From NCBI GenBank assembly GCA_012515885.1, contig JAAYXN010000165.1:1-13239 (forward strand): a stretch of 13,239 bases of DNA, in the 5' to 3' direction. The position numbers were made by a program, and so were the translations under genes. Origin of the DNA: Rhodococcus sp. (in: high G+C Gram-positive bacteria). GTDB lineage: Bacteria; Actinomycetota; Actinomycetes; Mycobacteriales; Mycobacteriaceae. The first letter of the stretch is position 1, and each line of letters starts with the position of its first letter. The notes under the pieces were generated by a model, which was not told the DNA's origin, did no database searches, and saw nothing but the letters and a program-made list of their open reading frames with translations. Positions 1-6,579 of this stretch are shown piece after piece.

Positions 1-1293
1 AATGACACTGCCGCGCATGGCCCAACCGAGCCGCGCCAGATGCCACACATGATCGCTCTCATCGACTTTCAGGGATCCGACCGTGCCGAACGCGAGCGGC
101 ACCATCCGGAACGGATTGACCAAAGTGGACGCGCTCGTCGCCTTAGCGAGCAGCGCCGACATGAAGTCACGCTGATTATTCATCCGGTCAATATCGGCCA
201 TCGCGGTCGCTCGGGTACGGACAAAACCCAATGCTTGAGGCCCGGCCAGGGTTTGGCAGCCAGCGGGCAAATCGATACCTGCTAAAGGATCGTTGATTGG
301 TTGATCGAGACACATGTCGACGCCGCCGACCGCATCGACCATTCCGGAAAAACCGCCGAATCCGATCTCCGCGTAGTGATCGATACGTACCCCGGTGGCT
401 TCCTCAACGGTCTGCACCAGCAGTTGCGGACCGCCAATCGCAAACGCCGCATTGATTTTGTCTTGCCCATATCCAGGGATGGACACGTAGGAGTCGCGGG
501 GCAGACTCACCATCGTCGTGGTGCCACCGCCACGAGGAATGTGGATCAAGATGATCGTGTCAGTGCGGTCCGGGCCGGTGTCGCCGCCAGTGGCCAGTTG
601 CGCTTCTTCCTCCGGCGTCATCCCGGCGCGGGAATCGGAACCGACCAGCAGCCAGTTGGTGCCGGGAGTGTCAGCGAGGCGGCCCGGGTAGTTCGCGAGA
701 GCATCGACGCGGTTCAGGGCACGATCGAGGTACACCACGAACGCGGAAAACGCGACCACAAGAATCAGGCCCATAATCGCGAACCGTTGACCCCAACGCG
801 GCCGACGCTTCGGCTTTTTGGCCGGTACAGGGGTTTGCGGCGCCGCAGGTAGCGGACGTCGACGGTAGTTCTCGGGAGGACGTCGACGCGGCGGCTCGCC
901 GGGTGGCCGCCGGTGAGGCGGAGGTGGCGCGATATTGGGTGGGCCCGGTTCCGGTGGGCGTGGCGTGTACCGCGGCGGCGCTGCCTGCGACCACGCCTGT
1001 TCGCCATGTGGTGATGCGGGCACACTGGGTCGTCCGTCCCGGCGGATGACCTGCGTACCTTCCGGTTGAGGAGGGCGCGCCGGAGGGTAGGGCGGAGGAC
1101 CAGGCGGCCGGCCGGAAGGTGGCGGCATACGACGCGGATCGGGCCCGGGGCCGGGCATAGGTGGACGCCCAGGTGGCCGACCTGGCTGACCAGGCCCGTA
1201 CGGCGCTCCGCCGGGGCCGTTGTTTCCACCGGGTCGACCCGCGCCGCCGTGGCGTGGGTGTGGTGGTGGCCCCGGGGGCCGATTTCCGGTCAC
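1..1293 (-). CDS. LytR-CpsA-Psr (LCP) family cell-wall ligase, 3' end beyond window
   Basis: Members of this family transfer lipid-linked glycopolymers to the cell wall (arabinogalactan onto peptidoglycan in mycolata) on the outer face of the membrane. The 431 visible codons run from a GTG start to base 1 without a stop. About 165 Pro/Gly/Arg-rich cytoplasmic residues come first, then a basic stretch (KKPKRR) and one membrane segment (FAIMGLILVVAFSAFVVYL) near residues 169-190. The LCP domain follows: VGSDSRAG near 213, DRTDTIILIHIPRG, SLPRDSYVSIPGYG with KINAAFAIGG near 265-290, and a late RTRATAMADIDRMNNQRDF block containing catalytic-type Arg residues. GTG 1293 is supported by TACAGT six bases upstream; an ATG at 1298 is out of frame and meets TGA at its third codon. 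The gene lies 21 bp after the CPBP protease. Family assignment is secure; the exact substrate is inferred. It is the positional counterpart of M. tuberculosis Rv3840. Confidence 0.93.
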   Translation of the reverse strand, partial: MTGNRPPGPPPHPRHGGAGRPGGNNGPGGAPYGPGQPGRPPGRPPMPGPGPDPRRMPPPSGRPPGPPPYPPARPPQPEGTQVIRRDGRPSVPASPHGEQAWSQAAPPRYTPRPPEPGPPNIAPPPPHRRPPGEPPRRRPPENYRRRPLPAAPQTPVPAKKPKRRPRWGQRFAIMGLILVVAFSAFVVYLDRALNRVDALANYPGRLADTPGTNWLLVGSDSRAGMTPEEEAQLATGGDTGPDRTDTIILIHIPRGGGTTTMVSLPRDSYVSIPGYGQDKINAAFAIGGPQLLVQTVEEATGVRIDHYAEIGFGGFSGMVDAVGGVDMCLDQPINDPLAGIDLPAGCQTLAGPQALGFVRTRATAMADIDRMNNQRDFMSALLAKATSASTLVNPFRMVPLAFGTVGSLKVDESDHVWHLARLGWAMRGSVI

Positions 1294-1299
1294 GTCATG

Positions 1300-1305
1300 A
1301 CTGTA
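1300..1305 (-). promoter_or_regulatory. -10 box TACAGT for a leaderless LCP transcript
   Basis: On the minus strand TACAGT is followed by six bases and then the GTG start of the LCP gene. This TANNNT-6/8-GTG layout is typical of leaderless actinobacterial mRNAs. There is no clear Shine-Dalgarno sequence. No -35 is claimed. Confidence 0.45.
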
Positions 1306-1314
1306 CTGGGAAAA

Positions 1315-2169
1315 CTAGGGAATCCAGCTGATCCTGTCGCGCAATAGCGCATAGCCGACAAACGCGACGATGTCGATCAGTGCATGCGCCACAATCAGCG
1401 GCCACAGCCGATTCGTTTTCTGCCAGTAGCGGGCAAACACCACACCCATGACGACGTTGCCGATGCCGCCACCGAACCCCTGATAGAGGTGGTAGGCGCC
1501 GCGCAGGAGGGCAGAAGCGAGCAGGGACGAATTCTCTGACCAGCCGAGTTGGCGTAGGCGGGTAATCAGGTATGCGACGACGATGATCTCTTCGGCACCG
1601 GAGTTCGCTATCGACCATGCGACGAGGGCGGGGATGCGCCACCAGTGGTCATTGAGGATGCTGGGCGCGACAGTGAGGTTGGCGCCGATGGCGTGCGTGG
1701 CGAGATAGAACGCCAGACCGGGCACGCCGATGAGTACCGCGAACCCGGCGCCGTGGGTGGCGTCGGTGCGGGTGAGTCTGCGGCTAAGGCCGATAGCTTT
1801 GGGTCCGATGCCGCTGCGCCACAGCAGGTACAACCCCAGTGCTCCCCACGAGAGGAGCTTCACGACGCCAAGAATTTGGCGGGCAAGATCGATGAACGAA
1901 TTGGTGGCTCGTGGCACATTGAGCGCCACGGTTTGCTCGGCAAGGGTGCCCTGCTGTAGCAGCGAATCGATGAGCCCCAGCAGGGAAGACAGCCCGTTGA
2001 ATCCAAACGTGATTAGCAGGACAATCGTGATTTCGATCCACAGGCCGCGCCGCTCCGTGGCAGAAAGGGCCGGTTGCTCGGGGGTCTGCGGGTGCAGCCA
2101 CTGCTGAAGTCGCGCCGACATCGATCCAGACGACGCCGGTCGTGCTGGTTCAGGCTGCGAAGAAGTCAC
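1315..2169 (-). CDS. CPBP family intramembrane metalloprotease (CAAX/Abi type)
   Basis: A 284-aa polytopic membrane protein with about six to seven hydrophobic segments (near 43-70, 98-117, 140-163, 178-203, 214-247, 257-276). The three motifs of the CPBP/Abi family (PF02517, Rce1-like) are visible: Glu193-Glu194 in SGAEEIIVVAYLITRL, His227 in LLRGAYHLYQG, and His262...Asp266 in IVAHALID. The classic EExxxR arginine is absent at its usual place; the nearest is Arg204. Family members cleave membrane substrates or act in bacteriocin self-immunity; the substrate here is unknown. The N-terminal 40 residues are polar and probably cytosolic. The GTG start is favoured by TAGCGT seven bases upstream and the lack of a Shine-Dalgarno. 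The gene sits 49 bp after the DUF2470 gene and 21 bp before the LCP gene, so it may be co-transcribed as well as having its own promoter. Confidence 0.88.
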   Translation of the reverse strand: MTSSQPEPARPASSGSMSARLQQWLHPQTPEQPALSATERRGLWIEITIVLLITFGFNGLSSLLGLIDSLLQQGTLAEQTVALNVPRATNSFIDLARQILGVVKLLSWGALGLYLLWRSGIGPKAIGLSRRLTRTDATHGAGFAVLIGVPGLAFYLATHAIGANLTVAPSILNDHWWRIPALVAWSIANSGAEEIIVVAYLITRLRQLGWSENSSLLASALLRGAYHLYQGFGGGIGNVVMGVVFARYWQKTNRLWPLIVAHALIDIVAFVGYALLRDRISWIP

Positions 2170-2176
2170 CCGCGCA

Positions 2177-2182
2177 ACGCTA
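2177..2182 (-). promoter_or_regulatory. -10 box TAGCGT for a leaderless CPBP transcript
   Basis: Minus-strand TAGCGT, a seven-base spacer, then the GTG start of the CPBP protease. It fits the leaderless pattern seen at other genes here. The gene may also be read through from the iron-controlled promoter upstream. Confidence 0.42.
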
Positions 2183-2218
2183 GTCGGTATCTGCGCGGGG
2201 CGTCGGCGGGAGTTGAAG

Positions 2219-2989
2219 TTACTGCCGGGCGCGCAGACCGTTGACGAAGGGGCAGCCCACCAGGGTGCGCAGGGCGCGGCTCAGCTCGGTGGCGTCGGAG
2301 ACGGGCCCCGCAAACGGCATCCACACGTCGCGGTCTCCGCCCGCAGTGTCGGAGTCGTCTTCAACGCGGAGCCGGAGACCGTACCGGGTGATCGCGAGGG
2401 GGCGGACGCTGCCGCGCCGCAGATGCGGAGGCAGTTTGCGGCTGAGCATGTCGATGAGGGCACGGTGGTCAGAGTCGAGGTGCTGCAACCATGCGGCTTC
2501 AACCTCCCAGAACGGGTCGGGGGTTGCGCAGATGAGGTCATCGACCGACACCGGCTCAGCGCCCGATGCGTCAGCGACGACGGCGGACGAGACGCGCAGG
2601 ATGAGCAGGACGGTGGAGTGGCCGAGTTCAAGGAGGGCGCCGCTGGGGAATTCGGAGGCCACCTCGTCGGCGATTTCCCGAGTGTGGGATTCACACACAC
2701 GATGCAGGGTGCCGCGCAGCCACACCAGTGATCGCACGGGTTCGCGCAGCGGCAGCGGCGAGCGGTCTGTGACTTCAAGAACGGCAGGCAGGCCACCGGT
2801 GATGCGGGTGATGATGTCAGCGGCTGATCGCTGCGGGACCGCGATCGCGACGTCGCCGTTTGCCTGCAAATGGTGCAGTGAGATCGGCGTGGGATCGGTG
2901 CCGTCGATGGCGAGGACGGCGTCCTGGTTGATGGCGCAGGCGCTACGGACTCGCTCGGCGGTGGACGGTGCCATGGTCGTCGCGGTCAT
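2219..2989 (-). CDS. DUF2470 domain protein, Rv3839-like, iron-box controlled
   Basis: A 256-aa soluble protein. The C-terminal part (about 163-245: WLQHLDSDHRALIDMLSRKL, then RRGSVRPLAITRYGLRLRV and VWMPFAGPVSDATELSRALR) matches the DUF2470 domain (PF10615), which also occurs in HugZ-type heme oxygenases and related split-barrel proteins. The N-terminal half (about 10-135) has the alternating strand pattern of a flavin-reductase/PNPOx-like barrel, but I see no diagnostic heme or FMN residue. The ATG start at 2989 has an AAGGGG Shine-Dalgarno about five bases upstream. The promoter overlaps an IdeR-type iron box at 3022-3040, so expression should rise in iron starvation. From memory, M. tuberculosis Rv3839 lies at the equivalent place and is reported as IdeR-regulated. 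A role in heme or iron handling is inferred; the biochemical function is unknown. Confidence 0.85.
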   Translation of the reverse strand: MTATTMAPSTAERVRSACAINQDAVLAIDGTDPTPISLHHLQANGDVAIAVPQRSAADIITRITGGLPAVLEVTDRSPLPLREPVRSLVWLRGTLHRVCESHTREIADEVASEFPSGALLELGHSTVLLILRVSSAVVADASGAEPVSVDDLICATPDPFWEVEAAWLQHLDSDHRALIDMLSRKLPPHLRRGSVRPLAITRYGLRLRVEDDSDTAGGDRDVWMPFAGPVSDATELSRALRTLVGCPFVNGLRARQ

Positions 2990-3021
2990 GCGGCCCCTTC
3001 GGTCGGCATGCGATCAGTCAT

Positions 3022-3040
3022 TAAGGTAAACCTAACCTAA
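3022..3040 (-). promoter_or_regulatory. IdeR/DtxR iron box upstream of the DUF2470 gene
   Basis: The 19-mer TAAGGTAAACCTAACCTAA matches the IdeR consensus TTAGGTTAGSCTAACCTAA at 16 of 19 positions; read on the minus strand the left half-site TTAGGTTAG is perfect. It covers a minus-strand TACCTT (3028-3023) that is a good -10 candidate and would give a leader of about 27 nt with a Shine-Dalgarno. This geometry predicts repression by Fe(II)-loaded IdeR. The divergent gene's predicted start point lies about 60 bp away, so its control by this box is less likely. Confidence 0.8.
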
Positions 3041-3085
3041 GGGCTTGAGGGGGAGTTCGCAATACGCAGCAGTGAAGTTCCGGGC

Positions 3086-3091
3086 TACGGT
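3086..3091 (+). promoter_or_regulatory. -10 box TACGGT for a leaderless transcript of the unknown gene
   Basis: TACGGT, then seven bases, then GTG at 3099. It is the main reason for preferring that start over upstream in-frame TTG 3045, GTG 3072 or GTG 3090. Confidence 0.45.
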
Positions 3092-3098
3092 GACCAAC

Positions 3099-3824
3099 GT
3101 GGTCGATCCTGAGAACCAAAAGTCCCTACCCGGACAGCCCCCCGCAGCAAGCTCTGCCGTCCCCCTCACGCTGGGGCTACCAGCGCGTCAGCTGAACACC
3201 CTCACCGGGAACCTGCTGTGCGCATCGGCCGCCACACAGCCAGGTGTTCTTCCCGTGTTCTCCGCATCTGAGCTGCTGAACGGCGACGACGATCGTGGAC
3301 GGATTGCGGTGCGCCTCGACTGTGACCCTGCTGATCTGCGTGGGAACCGCAGCGGACGGTACGAAGCGGTGCGGTTTGATCTGGACTGCGATATCGAGGA
3401 TCTGCCCGAAGCGCTCGATGTCCGGGTACCGGCGCCGCTCGCAATTTTTGTGCGCGGATGTAGCCCCGCCGAAAGCGCCGAACAGATTGTTGCCGCGGGC
3501 CGCATTCCGGGCCTCGACGTCGACGGCCCGATGAGCGACAGCGCCGGCCCCGTGTCGGATTTCCTGTCCGTGCTCGCTCACAGCGACGTCGGGTTCGTTG
3601 CCCGAGTGCGCAGCGAACCCGACGTCCTCGCACTGCTCTGCGGCACCGTGGCGGCGCTGCGCGGAGCAGACACGCGGCGCGCACTGAGCGAGCCAGACCC
3701 ACAGATGCTCACCGCCCTCAGCGCCGAAGCCGCCGACGCCGTCCGGGAAGTCCTCACCGGCATTGAAGTTCCCGACTCGACGCCAGTGCTCGCGATGTTC
3801 GCCCAGATAGGGATCGGGCCGTAA
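3099..3824 (+). CDS. Conserved-looking protein of unknown function upstream of pheA
   Basis: I do not recognise this family. From GTG 3099 it encodes 241 aa, with no membrane segment or signal peptide. The first 30 residues are Pro/Ser/Ala-rich. An Asp-rich central part follows, with paired phrases VRLDCDPADL and RFDLDCDIEDL about 20 residues apart, then PLAIFVRGCSPAESAEQIVAAGRIPG, and an Ala/Asp/Glu-rich C-terminal half ending VLAMFAQIGIGP. GC-rich third positions and a clean run over the full length support real coding. The reading frame could open as early as TTG 3045, but a -10 box seven bases before 3099 favours the shorter form. It is divergent from the iron-controlled DUF2470 gene, and its TAA overlaps the -10 of pheA, so it sits immediately upstream of aromatic biosynthesis. 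No function is proposed. Confidence 0.75.
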   Translation: MVDPENQKSLPGQPPAASSAVPLTLGLPARQLNTLTGNLLCASAATQPGVLPVFSASELLNGDDDRGRIAVRLDCDPADLRGNRSGRYEAVRFDLDCDIEDLPEALDVRVPAPLAIFVRGCSPAESAEQIVAAGRIPGLDVDGPMSDSAGPVSDFLSVLAHSDVGFVARVRSEPDVLALLCGTVAALRGADTRRALSEPDPQMLTALSAEAADAVREVLTGIEVPDSTPVLAMFAQIGIGP

Positions 3825-3827
3825 TCT
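3822..3827 (+). promoter_or_regulatory. -10 box TAATCT for a leaderless pheA transcript
   Basis: TAATCT, seven bases (CATATCT), then GTG 3835. The box overlaps the stop codon of the upstream gene. No Shine-Dalgarno precedes the GTG, which agrees with leaderless initiation. Confidence 0.5.
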
Positions 3828-3834
3828 CATATCT

Positions 3835-4818
3835 GTGCCGGAAACAGAAGCGTTGACCACCTCCAGCTCGCCCCGGATCGCCTACTTCGGCCCGTCCGGG
3901 ACGTTCACCGAGATGGCGCTAGCGCGGCTGGAATCGGACGGGGTCATTGCGCGCGTCATCAGCGGCGGCGCTGCTATCGAACGAGTCTCGTGCTCAAGCC
4001 CGCCTGCCGCGCTTGCCGAGGTCCGCGCGGGACACGTCGATGCGGCTGTCGTCCCCATTGAAAGTTCAGTGGAAGGCGGCGTCGTCCCTACTCTTGACGC
4101 ACTCGCAACGGGGGAGCGGCTACAAATCGTCGCCGAGACAGAACTCGATGTCAGCTTCTCGATCCTTGCTCGCGACGGCGTCACCGACCTGTCCGAGGTC
4201 CGCACCATCCGCGCCTACCCGGTTGCTGCAGCTCAGGTGCGGCAGTGGATCGCCGACAACTGCCCGGACGCTGTTTTAGAGAACGCATCGTCCAATGCGG
4301 GAGCCGCTGAAGATGTTGCAGGCGGACTCGCTGATGCCGCGGTCTCCACGGCCCTTGCTGGCAGCCTGTTTGGTCTGCGCAGCCTCGCCGACGACGTCGC
4401 TGACGTACGCGGAGCCCGCACCCGGTTTGTGCTGGTGTCGCGGCCTGTCGCCGTCCCGCCGCGCACCGGCGGCGATCGCACGTCGATGGTGCTGGAGCCG
4501 CACAACACGGCAGGTTCGCTCGTGGCTGTCCTGTCCGAATTCGCGGTCCGCGGCATCGACCTGACCCGGATCGAATCGCGGCCCACACGCACCGACTTCG
4601 GTGTGTACCGGTTCTTCGTGGACTGCATCGGCCACATCGATGATCCGCTGGTCGCTGAGGCGTTCCGCGCTCTGCACCGCAAATCGAAAGTGCGGTTCCT
4701 CGGATCGTGGCCAGCGACCACCCCCAGCGGCCCGCCCCCGGAATCAGACGACGACGCGCAGCGTTGGGTACAGCAGATGCGCTCCGGCGGAACAGGCGAC
4801 AACGTCGGTCGCGAGTAG
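3835..4818 (+). CDS. pheA: Prephenate dehydratase
   Basis: Converts prephenate to phenylpyruvate in phenylalanine biosynthesis, in the cytosol. At 327 aa it is a monofunctional enzyme with no chorismate mutase domain. The catalytic domain opens with RIAYFGPSGTFTEMAL (14-29), then VVPIESSVEGGVVPTLD (72-88). The TRF motif holding the catalytic threonine is at Thr196-Arg197-Phe198. The C-terminal ACT regulatory domain carries HNTAGSLVAVLSEFA (223-237, a variant of the GALV motif) and ESRP (247-250) followed by TRTDFGVYRFFVDC. Both motifs form the phenylalanine-binding site in the family, so feedback control by Phe is expected. About 35 polar residues extend past the ACT domain. The GTG start is backed by a -10 box seven bases upstream. 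The phosphatase gene follows after 22 bp, as at Rv3838c/Rv3837c. Confidence 0.96.
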   Translation: MPETEALTTSSSPRIAYFGPSGTFTEMALARLESDGVIARVISGGAAIERVSCSSPPAALAEVRAGHVDAAVVPIESSVEGGVVPTLDALATGERLQIVAETELDVSFSILARDGVTDLSEVRTIRAYPVAAAQVRQWIADNCPDAVLENASSNAGAAEDVAGGLADAAVSTALAGSLFGLRSLADDVADVRGARTRFVLVSRPVAVPPRTGGDRTSMVLEPHNTAGSLVAVLSEFAVRGIDLTRIESRPTRTDFGVYRFFVDCIGHIDDPLVAEAFRALHRKSKVRFLGSWPATTPSGPPPESDDDAQRWVQQMRSGGTGDNVGRE

Positions 4819-4840
4819 CGAGAGGTGAGAGGGCGAAACT

Positions 4841-5512
4841 GTGGCTGGAAAGCTGATTCTGGTTCGACACGGACAAACTGAAGCGAACGTAGCCGGACGG
4901 CTCGATACCCGGTTGCCGGGCGCCCACCTCACCGAACTTGGCCACGAACAGGCCGGATCACTCGCGGCGGCTCTCGCTGCCCAGAAATCGACGGCCGCAC
5001 TGGTGTCGTCGCAAGCGACGAGGGCGCAACAGACAGCCCAACCCGTGGAGCTGGCTTCAGGTATCGCTGCGCAGATCCGCGCCGGAATCCACGAAGTCCA
5101 AGCCGGTGACCTGGAGGATCGCAGCGACGAAGAATCCCACCTGCTGTTCCTTAAGACGTACCGACAGTGGCATATGGGTGAGCTGGGCGCTCGGGTGCCC
5201 GGCGGAGAGTCAGCGCTTGATGTCCTCGACCGGTACGTCCCGGTGGTTCGCGATCTGCGTGCCGAATTCCTCGATGACCCCGCCTCCACAGGAAACGTTG
5301 TGGTCGTCAGCCACGGCGCAGCGATCCGCCTGATCGCCGCGCAGCTCGGCCGCGTTCCCGGAACGTTCGCGGCCGTCAACCACCTCGCGAACACCGAATC
5401 TATCGAGCTCATCCCCACCACCGACGGCGGCTGGCAGTGTGTGCGTTGGGGGAAAGTCGGTTCGCCGTATGAGGCACCAACGACAGCAGGCGCGGACGAC
5501 CTGATGGGGTAG
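4841..5512 (+). CDS. Histidine phosphatase family protein (phosphoglycerate-mutase-like)
   Basis: A 223-aa enzyme of the histidine phosphatase superfamily, Rv3837c-like. The phospho-acceptor motif is ILVRHGQTEAN with Arg9, His10 and Gly11; the other phosphate-pocket residues appear as Arg61 (SSQATRAQQTA), Glu85 (GIHEVQAGDLE) and His158 (VVSHGAAIR). Length fits the small cofactor-independent-of-BPG phosphatases rather than the roughly 250-aa glycolytic mutase, so broad phosphatase activity is more likely than a glycolytic role; the substrate cannot be read from sequence. The GTG start has GAGAGGG about seven bases upstream, so unlike pheA it is Shine-Dalgarno led and probably translated from the pheA mRNA. 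Its last codons are part of a terminator-like hairpin. Confidence 0.9.
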   Translation: MAGKLILVRHGQTEANVAGRLDTRLPGAHLTELGHEQAGSLAAALAAQKSTAALVSSQATRAQQTAQPVELASGIAAQIRAGIHEVQAGDLEDRSDEESHLLFLKTYRQWHMGELGARVPGGESALDVLDRYVPVVRDLRAEFLDDPASTGNVVVVSHGAAIRLIAAQLGRVPGTFAAVNHLANTESIELIPTTDGGWQCVRWGKVGSPYEAPTTAGADDLMG

Positions 5513-5525
5513 TCCGCGCCTGCTG
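5484..5525 (+). terminator. Terminator-like hairpin overlapping the end of the phosphatase gene
   Basis: Perfect 14-bp inverted repeat (CAGCAGGCGCGGAC at 5484-5497 with its complement at 5512-5525) around a 14-nt loop that contains most of the TAG stop codon. The downstream sequence is T-rich but interrupted (TTGCTTGTTTAGTTG). It would end the pheA transcript before the convergent EspG gene. Confidence 0.65.
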
Positions 5526-5530
5526 ACGAG

Positions 5531-5566
5531 TTGCTTGTTTAGTTGTCTTGCTTTGTTTAGTTGTCT
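5531..5566. repeat. Short tandem duplication of about 18 bp at the 3' end of the EspG gene
   Basis: TTGCTTGTTTAGTTGTCT (5531-5548) is followed by TTGCTTTGTTTAGTTGTCT (5548-5566), differing by one inserted T. The second copy contains the last two codons and the TAA of the EspG gene on the minus strand; the first copy lies downstream and repeats that stop context. Confidence 0.75.
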
Positions 5567-6579
5567 GGGTTGGTGAGCCGGTCAACAAGCCCCTGGAGGG
5601 CTTGCCGCAGCTTGGCCGGAGTGCCCGGTGCCAACGAAGACCACGCGACGCCGTGCGCAGACACGCTCGACGTTCCCACGATGCGGCCAAGTTCGGTGTC
5701 GAACACGGTGACCGGACCATCAATGGGGTCGTACTTGCCGTCGCCGTAGACGATGCCGACGATCTCCGCGAACGTTGAACAGCCAGACATGGCGCGGGCA
5801 ACGGACACGGCGTCGTCCGGGCCAGCACCGAGCTTGTCCAAACGATTGGTGAGGGCTGTGGCCGTCGCCGAATCGTTGAGGGCGTCAGCGAGCTGATCGG
5901 TGGGTGCATTGATGGTGCCGAACTGCATCGGCGCCATCGAACCCATCGCGCCCATCACGGCGCCGAGAGAATCGGCACCTGGATCTTGAATGACGATGCT
6001 GTCACCGGCACGCAGCGTCAACACCGAAAAATTGTCGCCATGAGACAGGCACAGACGGGACACGACGCCCTGCACATGCCAACGCAGGGCGATCTCCCAG
6101 CGTGGACGAGCAACGACGCGCAGCCACTCTTCGAGTTCCGGGATGGCCTTGCCGTAGCGGGTCAGGCCACGGGCATCGAGACCCTCCGCGGCAGCCCGGA
6201 ATGCTGCGTCCTGAGCGTCCCCGTTGTCGTACTGCGGAAAAATATCGAGGACGACCGGCAACTGGTCCAGATGCAGCTTGTCGATGAAATACCCCACCTC
6301 GTCCATCGACAGGGTGACCGCCGACATCGACGGTGCGGTGCTGTCCATTCCCAAATCCACTCCGGCTACCCGAAGTGGATCAACCGGTGCGTATGCGGGG
6401 GTGGCTGCGGGTGGCGTCAGAAAATCTTCCGCGAACGCGGGGCCAGCGGGAGCCGCTGACTCCACAGGGGTGGAGTCAGCAGCAGCCGCAAAAGAATCGG
6501 CAGCCACAGGTTCTGGCTGCACTACCGGTTCACGGCGGGTGGTGTGTACCGCCGGGTGCCCGGTGCCGAGATCAATCAC
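5557..6579 (-). CDS. EspG family ESX secretion chaperone
   Basis: EspG proteins are cytosolic chaperones that bind the tip of the PPE partner of PE-PPE heterodimers and keep them soluble for type VII secretion. The 340-aa protein has an EspG-like region from about 87 to the end (PF14011): TLSMDEVGYFIDKLHLDQLP, VLDIFPQYDN, ELEEWLRVVARPRWEIALRW and VSRLCLSHGDNFSVLTLRAGDSI. The first 85 residues are an Ala/Pro/Val-rich, probably disordered extension; canonical EspG proteins are under about 300 aa. It starts with GTG overlapping the PPE stop by four bases (GTGA), which implies translational coupling and one transcript with PE and PPE. The tandem duplication at its 3' end repeats its stop context. 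EspG identity is firm at family level; which ESX system it serves is unknown. Confidence 0.88.
   Translation of the reverse strand: MIDLGTGHPAVHTTRREPVVQPEPVAADSFAAAADSTPVESAAPAGPAFAEDFLTPPAATPAYAPVDPLRVAGVDLGMDSTAPSMSAVTLSMDEVGYFIDKLHLDQLPVVLDIFPQYDNGDAQDAAFRAAAEGLDARGLTRYGKAIPELEEWLRVVARPRWEIALRWHVQGVVSRLCLSHGDNFSVLTLRAGDSIVIQDPGADSLGAVMGAMGSMAPMQFGTINAPTDQLADALNDSATATALTNRLDKLGAGPDDAVSVARAMSGCSTFAEIVGIVYGDGKYDPIDGPVTVFDTELGRIVGTSSVSAHGVAWSSLAPGTPAKLRQALQGLVDRLTNPDN

Noticed and set aside
301..852. 183-aa plus-strand frame opposite the LCP gene
   Set aside because: The minus strand encodes an LCP domain with membrane segment and motifs across the same bases.
2241..3029. 262-aa plus-strand frame opposite the DUF2470 gene
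   Set aside because: Arg/Ser-rich composition with no domain. It is the antisense shadow of a recognised GC-rich gene.
4181..4945. 254-aa minus-strand frame opposite pheA
   Set aside because: No recognisable motif, Arg/Cys-rich, and spans the junction of two real genes.
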